Part shown: piece after piece, positions 10,751-18,914 of the stretch | Position numbering within the stretch: position 1 is the first letter of the stretch | Layout of the letters: every line of letters starts with the position of its first letter | NCBI RefSeq assembly: GCF_001528665.1 | Contig: NZ_BBYJ01000009.1 | Span: 248,001-312,000 of the forward strand | Direction of reading: 5' to 3' | Length of the DNA: 64,000 bases | From: Microtetraspora malaysiensis | GTDB taxonomy: Bacteria; Actinomycetota; Actinomycetes; Streptosporangiales; Streptosporangiaceae | Made by a program: the position numbers and the translations under genes | The notes under the pieces: generated by a model | Told to the model about the DNA's origin: nothing | Seen by the model: the letters and a program-made list of their open reading frames with translations, nothing else | Database searches by the model: none

Positions 10751-11712
10751 TCAAAGTGTCCGGCCTGCGCAAGGCCTACGGCTCCGTCGTGGCCGTCGAC
10801 GGCGTGGATCTCCACGTCCGCGAGGGTGAGATCTTCGGCGTGCTCGGACAGAGCGGAGCCGGCAAGAGCACCCTCCTGCGCTGCGTCAACCTGCTGGAAC
10901 GCCCGACCGGGGGATCCGTCACCGTCGGCGGCCGGGAGCTGACCGCGCTCGGCGATCGGGAGTTGCGCCAGGCCCGGCAGGGCATCGGCATGATCCACCA
11001 GCACTTCGCGCTGCTCTCCTCGCGCACCGTCGCGGGGAACGTCGCCTTCCCGCTGGAGATCATGGGCGTGCCGCGAGGCGAGCGGGTGCGGCGCGTGGAG
11101 GAGCTGCTCGACCTGGTCGGGCTGGCCGGGAAGGCGGGCGCGTACCCCGCGCAGCTCTCCGGCGGCCAGAAGCAACGCGTCGGCATCGCGCGCGCTCTCG
11201 CGGGCCGTCCGTCGGTGCTCCTGTCGGACGAGGCCACCTCGGCGCTCGACCCCGGCACCACGCAGTCGATCCTCGCCCTGCTCAAGCGGCTCAACCGCGA
11301 CTTCGGGCTGACCATCCTGCTGATCACGCACGAGATGGACGTCATCAGGGCCGTCTGCGACTCGGCCGCCATCATGAGCGCGGGCCGGATCGAGGAGGCG
11401 GGACGGATCGCCGACCTGCTGGCCCGGCCGGGGTCCCGGCTCACCGAGGAGCTCTTCCCGCTGCCGCCCGCCGAACCCGGCAGCGTGACGATCACCTTCA
11501 CCGGGGCGTACTCCGGCCGCGCCGACGAGGCGGTCGTCTCCCAGGTCGTACGGAAGTTCGACGTGGACGTGAACATCCTCGGCGGCGCCCTCGAGGACGT
11601 CGCCGGTGTCTCGGCCGGGCGGCTCCGTGTCCGCCTGACGGGCGGGGAGTCGGAGGCGGCGCTCGGTTATCTGCGCGACCGCGGCCTGCTGGTGGAGGTG
11701 GCGGCCCGATGA
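10747..11712 (+). CDS. metN: Methionine ABC transporter ATP-binding protein MetN
   Basis: A 321-residue ATPase. Walker A is GQSGAGKST (34-42), the ABC signature LSGGQKQR begins at residue 137, and Walker B is VLLSDEATSALD. After the nucleotide-binding domain a C-terminal NIL-type domain follows (from about residue 245, VTITFTGAYSG... to the end), which senses methionine in MetN proteins. GTG 10747 is preferred because AAGGGAAG lies 5 bp before it and the translated start IKVSGLRKAYG is where the family begins. It overlaps metI by 4 bp. Together with MetI and MetQ it powers D/L-methionine uptake. Confidence 0.93.
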   Translation: MIKVSGLRKAYGSVVAVDGVDLHVREGEIFGVLGQSGAGKSTLLRCVNLLERPTGGSVTVGGRELTALGDRELRQARQGIGMIHQHFALLSSRTVAGNVAFPLEIMGVPRGERVRRVEELLDLVGLAGKAGAYPAQLSGGQKQRVGIARALAGRPSVLLSDEATSALDPGTTQSILALLKRLNRDFGLTILLITHEMDVIRAVCDSAAIMSAGRIEEAGRIADLLARPGSRLTEELFPLPPAEPGSVTITFTGAYSGRADEAVVSQVVRKFDVDVNILGGALEDVAGVSAGRLRVRLTGGESEAALGYLRDRGLLVEVAAR

Positions 11713-12365
11713 CCTGGTCGGACATGAGCCCCCTGCTGTGGCAGGCCACCGGGCAGACCGCGCAGATAGTCGCCTGGTCCACGCTGTTCACCGTCCTGTT
11801 CGGGCTGCCCCTCGGCGTCGCCCTGGTCGGGACCGACAGGGGCGGGCTGTTCCCCGCCCCCGTCGCCAACCGGGTCCTCGGGGCGGTGGTCAACGTCGGC
11901 CGCTCGCTGCCGTTCATCGTGCTGATGATCGCGGTCATGCCCGTCACCAGGCTGATCATCGGCACCACCATCGGGGCCGGCGCGGCGGCGGTGCCGCTCA
12001 CGATCGGCGCCGCGCCGTTCTTCGCGCGGCTGGTGGAGACCGCCCTGCGCGGGGTCGGCCGGGACGTCGTCCAGGCCGCGCAGGCCATGGGCGCGAGCCG
12101 GGGCACGATCGTGGCCAAGGTCCTGCTGCCCGAGGCGTTGCCCGGCCTGGTCGCCGCGCTGACCGTCACGATCGTCACGCTGGTCTCGTACTCGGCGATG
12201 GCGGGCGTGATCGGCGGCGGCGGGCTGGGTGACCTCGCGATCCGGTACGGATACCAGCGCTTCGAGACCGGCCTCATGATCGTCACGGTCGTGGTGCTGG
12301 TGGTCATCGTGCAGGCCGTCCAGAGCCTCGGCGACGCCGTCAGCCGCAGGCTGACCCGCCGCTGA
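11709..12365 (+). CDS. metI: Methionine ABC transporter permease MetI
   Basis: A 218-residue integral membrane protein with about five hydrophobic segments. The EAA-loop is AAQAMGASRGTIVAKVLLPEALPGL (about residues 116-140), which docks on MetN. The glycine-rich VIGGGGLGDLAIRYGYQRFE after it is typical of MetI. Length matches the family. The start overlaps the metN stop (ATGA). Confidence 0.93.
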   Translation: MTWSDMSPLLWQATGQTAQIVAWSTLFTVLFGLPLGVALVGTDRGGLFPAPVANRVLGAVVNVGRSLPFIVLMIAVMPVTRLIIGTTIGAGAAAVPLTIGAAPFFARLVETALRGVGRDVVQAAQAMGASRGTIVAKVLLPEALPGLVAALTVTIVTLVSYSAMAGVIGGGGLGDLAIRYGYQRFETGLMIVTVVVLVVIVQAVQSLGDAVSRRLTRR

Positions 12366-12510
12366 CCCCGCGCGCTTCCCCCTTTCGACCTGATCCCCCT
12401 TCGACCTGATTTCACCGTCCCCGTCGTTCCCGGGAGGCCCGGCATCGGGCGGCCCAGGAGACGCCGGGCGGATTTCCGCACCCACCGACCCACCAAGGAG
12501 TGGTCACACC

Positions 12511-13353
12511 ATGCGCAAGTTGTTCGGGCTCGTGCTCGCCGTCGGGCTGTCGCTCGGCCTGGCGGCCTGCGGCTCGTCGTCCTCCCCGTCCTCGTCCGAC
12601 GCGACCGCGTCGGGCGCCGCCGCCGCGAGTGAGCCGCTCAAGGTCGGCGTGACCCCGGTGCCGCACGCGGAGATCATGAAGTTCGTCGCGGACAAGCTGG
12701 CCCCCGCCGCCGGGCTCAAGCTGGAGATCGTGGAGTTCAGCGACTACGTCCAGCCGAACCTCCAGCTCCAGGACGGCCAGCTCGGGGCGAACTACTTCCA
12801 GCACAAGCCGTACCTCGACGACTTCAACGCCTCCAAGGGCACCAAGCTGACGTCCGTCGCGTCGGTCCACCTGGAGCCGCTCGGCCTCTACTCCAAGAAG
12901 ATCAAGGACGTGGCCTCGATCGGGCAGGGCGCGACCGTGGCCGTGCCGAACGACGCGACCAACCTCGGCCGCGCGCTCAAGCTGCTCGCCGACAACGGCG
13001 TGATCACCCTCAAGGACGGCGTCGGCACCGCCGCGACCGAGCGTGACGTCACCGGCAACCCCAAGCAGATCAAGTTCCAGCCGCTTGAGGCCGCCCAGAT
13101 CCCGCGCTCCCTGGAGGACGTGGACGCCGCCGTCATCAACGGCAACTACGCCCTGGAGGCGAGCCTGAACCCGAGCAGCGACGCGCTGGTCCTGGAGAAG
13201 GCCGAGGGCAACCCGTACGCCAACATCCTGGTCGTGGCCGAGGGGCACGAGAGCGACCCCCGGATCGTCACGCTCTCGAAGCTGCTGACCAGCCCCGAGG
13301 TGAAGCAGTTCATCGAGGACAAGTACAAGGGCGCCGTGATCCCGGCCTTCTGA
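12511..13353 (+). CDS. metQ: Methionine-binding lipoprotein MetQ
   Basis: A 280-residue NlpA/MetQ lipoprotein. The signal peptide ends in the lipobox LAAC with Cys20 as the lipidation site, followed by a Ser-rich linker. The mature part has KVGVTPVPHAEIMKF, LGANYFQHKPYLDDF and LEPLGLYSKKI, all typical of MetQ. AAGGAG lies 9 bp before the ATG. The 145-bp gap after metI has no clear terminator, so metNIQ is probably one operon. It delivers methionine to MetNI at the membrane's outer face. Confidence 0.94.
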   Translation: MRKLFGLVLAVGLSLGLAACGSSSSPSSSDATASGAAAASEPLKVGVTPVPHAEIMKFVADKLAPAAGLKLEIVEFSDYVQPNLQLQDGQLGANYFQHKPYLDDFNASKGTKLTSVASVHLEPLGLYSKKIKDVASIGQGATVAVPNDATNLGRALKLLADNGVITLKDGVGTAATERDVTGNPKQIKFQPLEAAQIPRSLEDVDAAVINGNYALEASLNPSSDALVLEKAEGNPYANILVVAEGHESDPRIVTLSKLLTSPEVKQFIEDKYKGAVIPAF

Positions 13354-13376
13354 TCGGCGCGCACAAAGCCGACATT

Positions 13377-13420
13377 CATGGGTGAATCATTCGGTCGCTT
13401 GATCGAATGATTCGCCCATG
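13377..13420. promoter_or_regulatory. 20-bp palindrome after metQ (terminator or operator)
   Basis: Left arm 13377-13396 and right arm 13401-13420 pair over 20 bp with two T/C differences that still allow G-U pairing in RNA; the loop is GCTT. It lies 23 bp after the metQ stop and 5 bp before the first codon of the Fic remnant. It may terminate metNIQ or be an operator for the former Fic gene. The AT-rich core (GAATCATTCG) is unusual for a high-GC terminator. Confidence 0.5.
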
Positions 13421-13434
13421 TTGTTATGGGCTCC

Positions 13435-13555
13435 ATGCTGTACGGAACGCCGGACCTCGAACCGGTCGACGAGAAGATCCTCGGCGAGGTCGAGGAGATG
13501 CGGCGGGACCCGGCTCCATCGCTGGGACGGCCAGCTTCAGGCGCGCGCAATCAGA
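13435..13555 (+). pseudogene. Fic-family protein, N-terminal remnant
   Basis: The frame starts MLYGTPDLEPVDEKILGEVE, the usual opening of actinobacterial Fic/DOC-type proteins (ATG 13426 is an alternative start). After EEMRRD the frame is lost, but a shifted frame continues with RWDGQLQARAI, matching the family's next conserved stretch. So small indels are present before the sequence runs into the tnpB element. The catalytic HPFxxGNGR core is absent. The other end of the gene lies at 14894-15187. Confidence 0.6.
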
Positions 13556-13672
13556 TCTGCGCGGAGGGGACGGCCTGCTTTAGCCAGCGGGGGAATCCGC
13601 GCTCCCTCCCTTCGGGTTTTGTCGGCGACTGCCGATATCGTGGTTATCTCATTACTGAGCGTGGGAGGTGGG

Positions 13673-14857
13673 GTGCGCAGGTCGTACACGCTCTTGCTGC
13701 GCCCCACCGGCAAGCAGGCCGCCACGCTCACGCAGTGCCTGGAAGATCACCGGGTGTTGTACAACGCGGCGTTGGAGCACCGCCGTACCGCCTACCGCAA
13801 GGCCGGGGTGACTGTCCGCTACGGCGACCAGTCCGGGGAGCTGAAGCACATCCGCGCTGATGACCCCGCCGGCCAGGGCCGGTGGTCGTTCTCCTCCCAG
13901 CAGGCCACCCTCCGCCGCCTGGACAAGGCGTTCGCCGCGTTCTTCCGCCGCGTCAAGGCCGGGCAGAAGCCGGGATTCCCCCGCTTCAAAGGACGCGGCT
14001 GGTTCGACACCGTTGAGTGGCCCAAGGACGGTGACGGCTGCCGTTGGGACTCCCAACCCGAACATCCCACCGCGACGTTCGTCCGCCTTCAAGGGGTCGG
14101 ACATGTCCGCGTCCACCAGCACCGCCCCGTGCTCGGCAGGGTGAAGACGATCAGTATCAAGCGGGAAGGCTCCCGCTGGTACGTGGTCCTGTCCTGCGAT
14201 GACGTGCCCGCGCAAACCCTGCCTGCGGCCGGTGCGGTCGTCGGCCTGGACATGGGCGTCGCCTCGCTCGTCACGACCAGCGACGGCGAGCATGTGGCCA
14301 ACCCGCGCCACCTGCACGCGTCCGCCGATCGTCTCGCGGCGGCACAGCAAGCTCTCGCCCGTAAGAAGCGGGGCTCCAAGCGCCGCCGCAAGGCCGCCGC
14401 ACGTGTCGGCGCACTGCACGCCAAGGTCCGCCGCCAGCGCTTGGACGGCGCGCACAAGGCCGCGCTCGCCCTGGTCCGTGACTACGGCGTGATCGTGCAT
14501 GAGGACCTGCGGATCGCGAACATGACCCGCTCGGCCGTCGGCACGATCGAAGCCCCTGGACGGAACGTGGCACAGAAGTCCGGCCTGAACCGTTCGATCT
14601 TGGACGCGGGTTGGGGGGTGTTCCTGACGGTCCTCGCGCACAAGGCTGAAAGCGCCGGTCGCGAGCTGGTCGCGGTGAACCCTGCCAACACTTCTCGCAC
14701 GTGTGCCCGTTGCGGGCACTGCGCGAAGGAGAACCGCGTCACCCAAGCCGAGTTCGCCTGTATGGCGTGTGGGCATACCGCGCACGCCGACGTGAACGCG
14801 GCTGTCAATATTCTCAGGGCAGGGCTTGCCCTTCGTGAGGCTGCGGGAGCGGCTTAG
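13673..14857 (+). CDS. tnpB: TnpB-type RNA-guided endonuclease
   Basis: A 394-residue protein. The three RuvC acidic positions are present: GLDMGVASL (Asp), VHEDLRIANM (Glu) and HADVNAAVNI (Asp). The zinc-binding insert has CARCGHC and FACMACGH, four cysteines in two C-x2-C pairs. The N-terminal part (YTLLLRPTGKQAATL...RRLDKAFAAFFRR...GFPRFKGRG) is the family's helix-turn-helix/wedge region. GTG 13673 has GGAGG 5 bp upstream; earlier in-frame starts lack this. All catalytic residues are intact, so the nuclease is probably active. It should use the RNA from its own 3' end to cut DNA at empty donor or target sites. Confidence 0.9.
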   Translation: MRRSYTLLLRPTGKQAATLTQCLEDHRVLYNAALEHRRTAYRKAGVTVRYGDQSGELKHIRADDPAGQGRWSFSSQQATLRRLDKAFAAFFRRVKAGQKPGFPRFKGRGWFDTVEWPKDGDGCRWDSQPEHPTATFVRLQGVGHVRVHQHRPVLGRVKTISIKREGSRWYVVLSCDDVPAQTLPAAGAVVGLDMGVASLVTTSDGEHVANPRHLHASADRLAAAQQALARKKRGSKRRRKAAARVGALHAKVRRQRLDGAHKAALALVRDYGVIVHEDLRIANMTRSAVGTIEAPGRNVAQKSGLNRSILDAGWGVFLTVLAHKAESAGRELVAVNPANTSRTCARCGHCAKENRVTQAEFACMACGHTAHADVNAAVNILRAGLALREAAGAA

Positions 14858-14893
14858 CGAGAAGCCGCTCCCCTCAGGGGGCGGAGGAGTCAC
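14847..14893 (+). ncRNA. Predicted 3' part of the tnpB guide RNA (omega/reRNA scaffold)
   Basis: A perfect 9-bp hairpin (GAGCGGCTT / AAGCCGCTC, 14847-14870) overlaps the tnpB stop and is followed by a second, G/C-rich hairpin around CCCCTCAGGGG and then GGAGTCAC. In TnpB systems the scaffold RNA covers the end of the gene and the right end of the element, and the guide is the flanking DNA. The guide would therefore start near 14894 within the Fic remnant. The 5' boundary is not visible. Confidence 0.5.
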
Positions 14894-15187
14894 CCAGGGG
14901 TCCAACTCCTGGAGGAGCGGGCGGACGCGGAGGGGCTGCATCCCCGCTGCGTCTCGGCGCTCTACCAGGTCTTCGTCTCCCGCCGGCTGCGCCGGAGCAT
15001 GTACCAGGCCGACGAGTCCCTCAGTCAGGGACAGGCGGCCCGCGACCTGCGCGAGCTCGCCGCCCGCGACTGGCTCAGCCCGTACGGCGAGACCAAGGGA
15101 CGCTTTTACGCCCCCGGGCCCAAGATGCTGGCCATCCGGGAGGAGTTCGCCGGCCGGGCCGTGCCCCTGCGCGATCCGTACGCGTAG
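14894..15187 (+). pseudogene. Fic-family protein, C-terminal remnant
   Basis: The frame reading VQLLEERADAEGLHPRCVSALYQVF, then QGQAARDLRELAARDWLSPYGETKGRFYAPGPKML and ending DPYA is the winged-helix C-terminus of Fic-family proteins. It has no start of its own and directly follows the tnpB right end. With the N-terminal remnant at 13435, only about 130 of the usual 350-400 residues remain. The catalytic middle is therefore missing, not just interrupted. Confidence 0.6.
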
Positions 15188-15440
15188 CGCGGTGTGCCGA
15201 TTCACACCCAGGGGGGAACGGCCTGGCGGGAACAGCCGGGGATCGGCACGGGTTGGGAAGGGCAGGAAAGCGTCGGACCGTAGAAGCCGGACGAGCGTCG
15301 GAACCCGCTGTTCACAGGCATGAGGACAGGAAAGTTCCGGGCTGTCGCTGATCGCTTAGCGTGACCTTACAGGTCGTTTGGCATGGTTGAGACGTACCGG
15401 AGAAGAACCGGAAGATCTGGCAGCCACGAGGGGGAAGACG

Positions 15441-16718
15441 ATGAGCTCCGAGGAGCGGACGCCCGAGAACGAGAGCACGACGGGCCACGGATGGAGCCAG
15501 TTCGGCAGCACCCCGCCCCAGCACGGGCAGTACGGCACCTACGGCGGCCAATCCCAGCAGGGTGACACGGCGGCGTACGCCGCGCCCCCGTTCCAGCAGG
15601 CCGTGAAGCAGGGATGGACCGGCGGACAGAAGGCGATCGCCGGGCTCGCCCTCGCCGCGGTGGCCCTGGGCGGCGGGGTCGCGGGGGCCTTCGTCGCGAC
15701 CGGCTTCAGCGGAACCACGACCGTCGTCTCCTCGCCGGTCCTCCCCGTGTCGAACAGCTCGGGGAACAGCATCGCGGCGGTGGCCAAGGCCATCCAGCCG
15801 TCGGTGGTGTCGATCAAGGTCAGGACGCGGACCGGCGGAGGCGAGGGGTCGGGTGTCATCCTCTCCGGCGACGGTCTGATCCTCACCAACAACCACGTGG
15901 TCGCCGACGCCGGGCAGGGCGCGATCGTCACCGTCAAGTTCAGCGACGGGAAGACCGCCTCGGCCACGATCAAGGGAACCGATCCGACCACGGACCTCGC
16001 GGTGATCCAGGCGCAGGACGTCTCCGGCCTGACCCCCGCGAGCCTCGGCGACAGCGACAAGCTCCAGGTGGGCGATTCGGTTCTCGCGATCGGCAGCCCG
16101 CTCGGCCTGGAGGGCTCGGTGACCTCCGGCATCGTGAGCGCGCTCGACCGCACGCTGACGGAGGGCGGCCAGGAGCAGCAGCCGCAGTTCCCCTGGGGGC
16201 AGGAGCAGCAGCAGCAGCCGACCCAGCAGGTGACCATCGGCGGCATGGTCCAGACCGACGCGGCGATCAACCCGGGCAACTCCGGTGGCGCGCTGGTCAA
16301 CGCGGCCGGTCAGGTGATCGGCATCAACACCGCCATCGCCACCTCGGGCTCCAGCTCCGGCAACATCGGCGTCGGCTTCGCCATCCCGATCAACACGGCC
16401 AAGCTGGTGTCCGAGCAGCTCATCAAGTCGGGCAAGGCGACGCACGCCTGGCTCGGCGTGAGCGTCGCGGACTCGACCGGCGAGGCGGCCGGCGCGGTGA
16501 TCGCGTCGATCACCAAGGCCAGCCCCGCCGACAAGGCGGGCCTCAAGGAGGCCGACCTGATCACCAAGATCGACGACATGCTCGTCGGTGACGCGGAGAC
16601 GCTGGTCGGCGTCATCCGCCGCCACCAGCCGGGTGACGAGATCACTCTGACCTACACCCGGAACGGCAAGCCCTCCACCGCCACCGTCACGCTCACCGAG
16701 AACAGCGGCACGAACTGA
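15441..16718 (+). CDS. HtrA/DegP-like membrane-anchored serine protease with PDZ domain
   Basis: A 425-residue S1C protease. A Gln/Gly-rich cytoplasmic N-terminus (1-60) is followed by one membrane anchor (about 64-88), so the protease domain lies outside the cell. The triad is His152 (TNNHVVAD), Asp185 (TTDLAVIQ) and Ser281 (GNSGGALVN). A Gln-rich insertion (GQEQQPQFPWGQEQQQQP) sits between Asp and Ser. The C-terminal PDZ domain covers about 340-420. ATG 15441 has a GAGGGGGA ribosome site. It probably handles misfolded exported proteins. The 253-bp upstream gap has a small inverted repeat, GACCT-TAC-AGGTC, near 15362, of unknown meaning. Confidence 0.9.
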   Translation: MSSEERTPENESTTGHGWSQFGSTPPQHGQYGTYGGQSQQGDTAAYAAPPFQQAVKQGWTGGQKAIAGLALAAVALGGGVAGAFVATGFSGTTTVVSSPVLPVSNSSGNSIAAVAKAIQPSVVSIKVRTRTGGGEGSGVILSGDGLILTNNHVVADAGQGAIVTVKFSDGKTASATIKGTDPTTDLAVIQAQDVSGLTPASLGDSDKLQVGDSVLAIGSPLGLEGSVTSGIVSALDRTLTEGGQEQQPQFPWGQEQQQQPTQQVTIGGMVQTDAAINPGNSGGALVNAAGQVIGINTAIATSGSSSGNIGVGFAIPINTAKLVSEQLIKSGKATHAWLGVSVADSTGEAAGAVIASITKASPADKAGLKEADLITKIDDMLVGDAETLVGVIRRHQPGDEITLTYTRNGKPSTATVTLTENSGTN

Positions 16719-16994
16719 CCTCCCCCGCCCATCGTCCCCGCCCGGGCTCCACGCCGACCTCCGAGGTCCGGCGGCCGCCTGGGCGGTTTTCGTTGTCACC
16801 CCCGTGTCCGCCGCCTGGGCGGCTTGTGACCCGGTGGTCTACCGGGTGGTGTGGGGAGTCAGCGGTGACGGCGGCGCTGGACGGGGTCGGTTTCGGCGGT
16901 GATGCGGGCGGAGTCTCTTCGCCGAGTCGCACGCAGTGGCCGAGGCCGGCGGCGTACTCGTCGAGGCCTGAGGATTCTCGTCGTCATCCAGCCG

Positions 16995-18560
16995 TCAGAA
17001 CCAGAGGCCGCAGTGGTGAGCGTTCTTCATGTTGATCGGTCGTACCGCTTCCGGAGCGAGCTCGAGCGCGCGGTCGGCGGCACCCAGAGCAGGCCACCTC
17101 GTACTGCCCGCCCTGTTGGGATTGCCGGTTCGGACGAACGTGGTCCAGTATCCGACGATCCGGTCGGCCAGGCGTCGCTGCTTCGCACTCAGCTCTGGGG
17201 CGTCGGGGAAGTCGAACAGGTAGAAGGTCTCGGCTCCGTGTGCGGTTGCGGGCCGGACATGGGCGGGCAGGGGTTCGCCGCTGGGCGTGGGTGCCGACGG
17301 GTCGGCGAAGACGTAGGCGTAGGTGGACGCCTTTCTCGCGTGCTCGCGGCCCGACTTCCAGGAGGGGCAGATCCAGCCGCTGTCGCTGAACACGCGGCTG
17401 GCCGCCGCGGTGGGAGAGGGGAAGCGCCGTACGGGGTAGCGTCGCGCGACCTGTGGCGCGGCTGATGCGAAGGCGGTCCTGAGCAGGCCCGGGTACTGGC
17501 GGGTGGTGATGCCTTGCGGGTAGAGGGCCAGGGTGAACTCGACGTGCTCGTCTCGGGCGTTGCCCTGCAGCAGCGGTACGGCCGCCTGCCTGCCTGCGGC
17601 GAAGACCTTGGCCGGCTCTTGCGGGACGAGGCTGGTGCCGAAGGCGAGCAGCGGGAACCGGGCGGTGTACGGCAGCAGCTCACCGGCGCTCTTGCGGCGC
17701 AGGCAGGCCACGTCGGCGCAGGCCAGCTGCCCGGCCAGAGCCTGGCCGGCGCCCTGGATCGTGTCGATCGGGTGCCAGGAGGAGATCGCGGGCATGCCCT
17801 CGCCCATCGCTCCGGCCGGGTGGGCGGTGCGGCACGATCCGCTCTGGACGATCGCCCGGTGGAACAGGTTCCGGGCGGCCGGTGAAGTCATGAGGGTGCA
17901 GGTGCTCATCGCCCCGGCCGAGGCTCCAGCGAGGGTGACCTTGCCGGGATCGCCGCCGAACGCGGCGATGTTGGCGCGCACCCAGCGCAGCGCCGCCACC
18001 TGGTCCTGTAGGCCGAAGTTGCTGGCCTCGCCGAGCTCGGGGTGGGCGAAGAAGCCGAACACGCCGAGCCGGTAGTTGACCGTCACGACCACGATGTCTC
18101 CGGCCCTGACCAGCCGGGCCGGGTCGTAGATCGAGCCGGCGCCGGTGATGAAACCGCCGCCGGGCACCCAGACCATGACCGGCCGTTTCTTGCCGGGCCG
18201 GGCGGGCGTGGTCACCTCGAGGGTCAGGCAGTCTTCGCTCTGCGGGGTGCCCTTCGGCATGTCAGGCGCCTGCGGCTGCAGGCACGCCGGTCCTGTCTTC
18301 GTCGCGTCGCGGGTGCCGGTCCAGGAGCTCGGCGGCTGGGGTGGCAGCCAGCGCCGCTCCCCGACGGGCGGGGCAGCGTACGGGATGCCGCGGAAGCGGT
18401 GGATCCCATCCTGATCCGTGCCCCGTACCTTGCCCGACGCCGTCACGGCGACGGGGCTGGTGAGCTCGCCGGCCTGAGCAGGGGGAGCGCCCGCCACGGG
18501 TATCGCAACGCTCGCCAGCGCGGCGAGGAGCCCGGCGGCCGCTCGTGTGTGGCCGGTCAT
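16995..18560 (-). CDS. Secreted carboxylesterase/lipase (type B family)
   Basis: A 521-residue alpha/beta-hydrolase with a Sec-type signal peptide (about 1-30, ending AQA). The catalytic triad is visible: Ser214 in GASAG, Glu338 in NARDEH and His441 in TAHGAE. The oxyanion hole is VPGGGF (132-137), and SEDCLTLEV is the family's second signature. It should hydrolyse esters of small alcohols or acyl groups outside the cell; substrate unknown. Its start overlaps the stop of the small membrane protein gene by 4 bp (ATGA), and the pair is divergent from a TetR gene. The 276 bp downstream, up to the htrA stop, hold no convincing gene; a short GCCGCC...GGCGGTTTT stretch near 16775 may terminate htrA. 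Confidence 0.9.
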   Translation of the reverse strand: MTGHTRAAAGLLAALASVAIPVAGAPPAQAGELTSPVAVTASGKVRGTDQDGIHRFRGIPYAAPPVGERRWLPPQPPSSWTGTRDATKTGPACLQPQAPDMPKGTPQSEDCLTLEVTTPARPGKKRPVMVWVPGGGFITGAGSIYDPARLVRAGDIVVVTVNYRLGVFGFFAHPELGEASNFGLQDQVAALRWVRANIAAFGGDPGKVTLAGASAGAMSTCTLMTSPAARNLFHRAIVQSGSCRTAHPAGAMGEGMPAISSWHPIDTIQGAGQALAGQLACADVACLRRKSAGELLPYTARFPLLAFGTSLVPQEPAKVFAAGRQAAVPLLQGNARDEHVEFTLALYPQGITTRQYPGLLRTAFASAAPQVARRYPVRRFPSPTAAASRVFSDSGWICPSWKSGREHARKASTYAYVFADPSAPTPSGEPLPAHVRPATAHGAETFYLFDFPDAPELSAKQRRLADRIVGYWTTFVRTGNPNRAGSTRWPALGAADRALELAPEAVRPINMKNAHHCGLWF

Positions 18561-18778
18561 TGTCCGCGACCGCTCTGCTTGGCCTTCTTGCTGCCCCAGC
18601 CGGCCAGCAGTGCTCCGATGACGGCGGCCACCGCATAGCTCGCGAGCCACGTCGCGAATCCGCCGGGCAACCAGGCGAGCAGCCCGGCGTTGTCGTGGTC
18701 GGCCAGCAGTCGGATGGCGCCCTGTGCTCCCAGGACCAGGAGCAACATGCCAATGATCAGCACGGTGACGTGCTTCAT
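18557..18778 (-). CDS. Small membrane protein, 73 residues
   Basis: The protein starts MKHVTVLIIGMLLLVLGAQGAIRLL and has a second hydrophobic stretch, GGFATWLASYAVAAVIGALLAGW, with a basic tail KKAKQSGRGQ. Two membrane helices with both ends probably inside. I know no family for it. It is the first gene of the esterase operon and is coupled to the esterase by a 4-bp overlap, so it may help localisation or be co-regulated by the TetR protein. Confidence 0.65.
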   Translation of the reverse strand: MKHVTVLIIGMLLLVLGAQGAIRLLADHDNAGLLAWLPGGFATWLASYAVAAVIGALLAGWGSKKAKQSGRGQ

Positions 18779-18845
18779 GTGGGGTTGGTCTCCTATCGCC
18801 CCGAAGGGCTGTGACGGCAGGCGTGAACACGCCCTCCACTGTTTG

Positions 18846-18861
18846 TGGTTCGATCGCACCA
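18846..18861. promoter_or_regulatory. TetR operator copy 1
   Basis: TGGTTCGATCGCACCA, a near-perfect palindrome of form TGGTnCGATCGnACCA, lies between the divergent esterase operon and tetR gene. It is repeated once, 27 bp further on. Confidence 0.65.
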
Positions 18862-18872
18862 TAACATCGTCT

Positions 18873-18888
18873 TGGTACGATCGCACCA
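18873..18888. promoter_or_regulatory. TetR operator copy 2
   Basis: TGGTACGATCGCACCA, the second copy of the 16-bp palindrome, lies 27 bp from the first and 26 bp before the tetR start. Two such sites between divergent genes suit a TetR dimer pair that represses both directions. Confidence 0.65.
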
Positions 18889-18914
18889 CAAACGAGTCGC
18901 AAGGGACGGATGGC

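Larger units (their letters stand above)
13556..14893 (+). mobile_element. Solo-tnpB (IS1341-like, IS200/IS605 superfamily) element
   Basis: The stretch between the two Fic remnants holds only a tnpB gene with a short upstream end and a structured downstream end; no tnpA is present in the window. The right boundary is placed at GGAGTCAC (ending about 14893) because Fic-like coding starts right after it and because the hairpins resemble other tnpB right ends. The left boundary, within about 13545-13560, is uncertain. Such elements are mobilised in trans by a TnpA and lack terminal inverted repeats. Confidence 0.6.
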
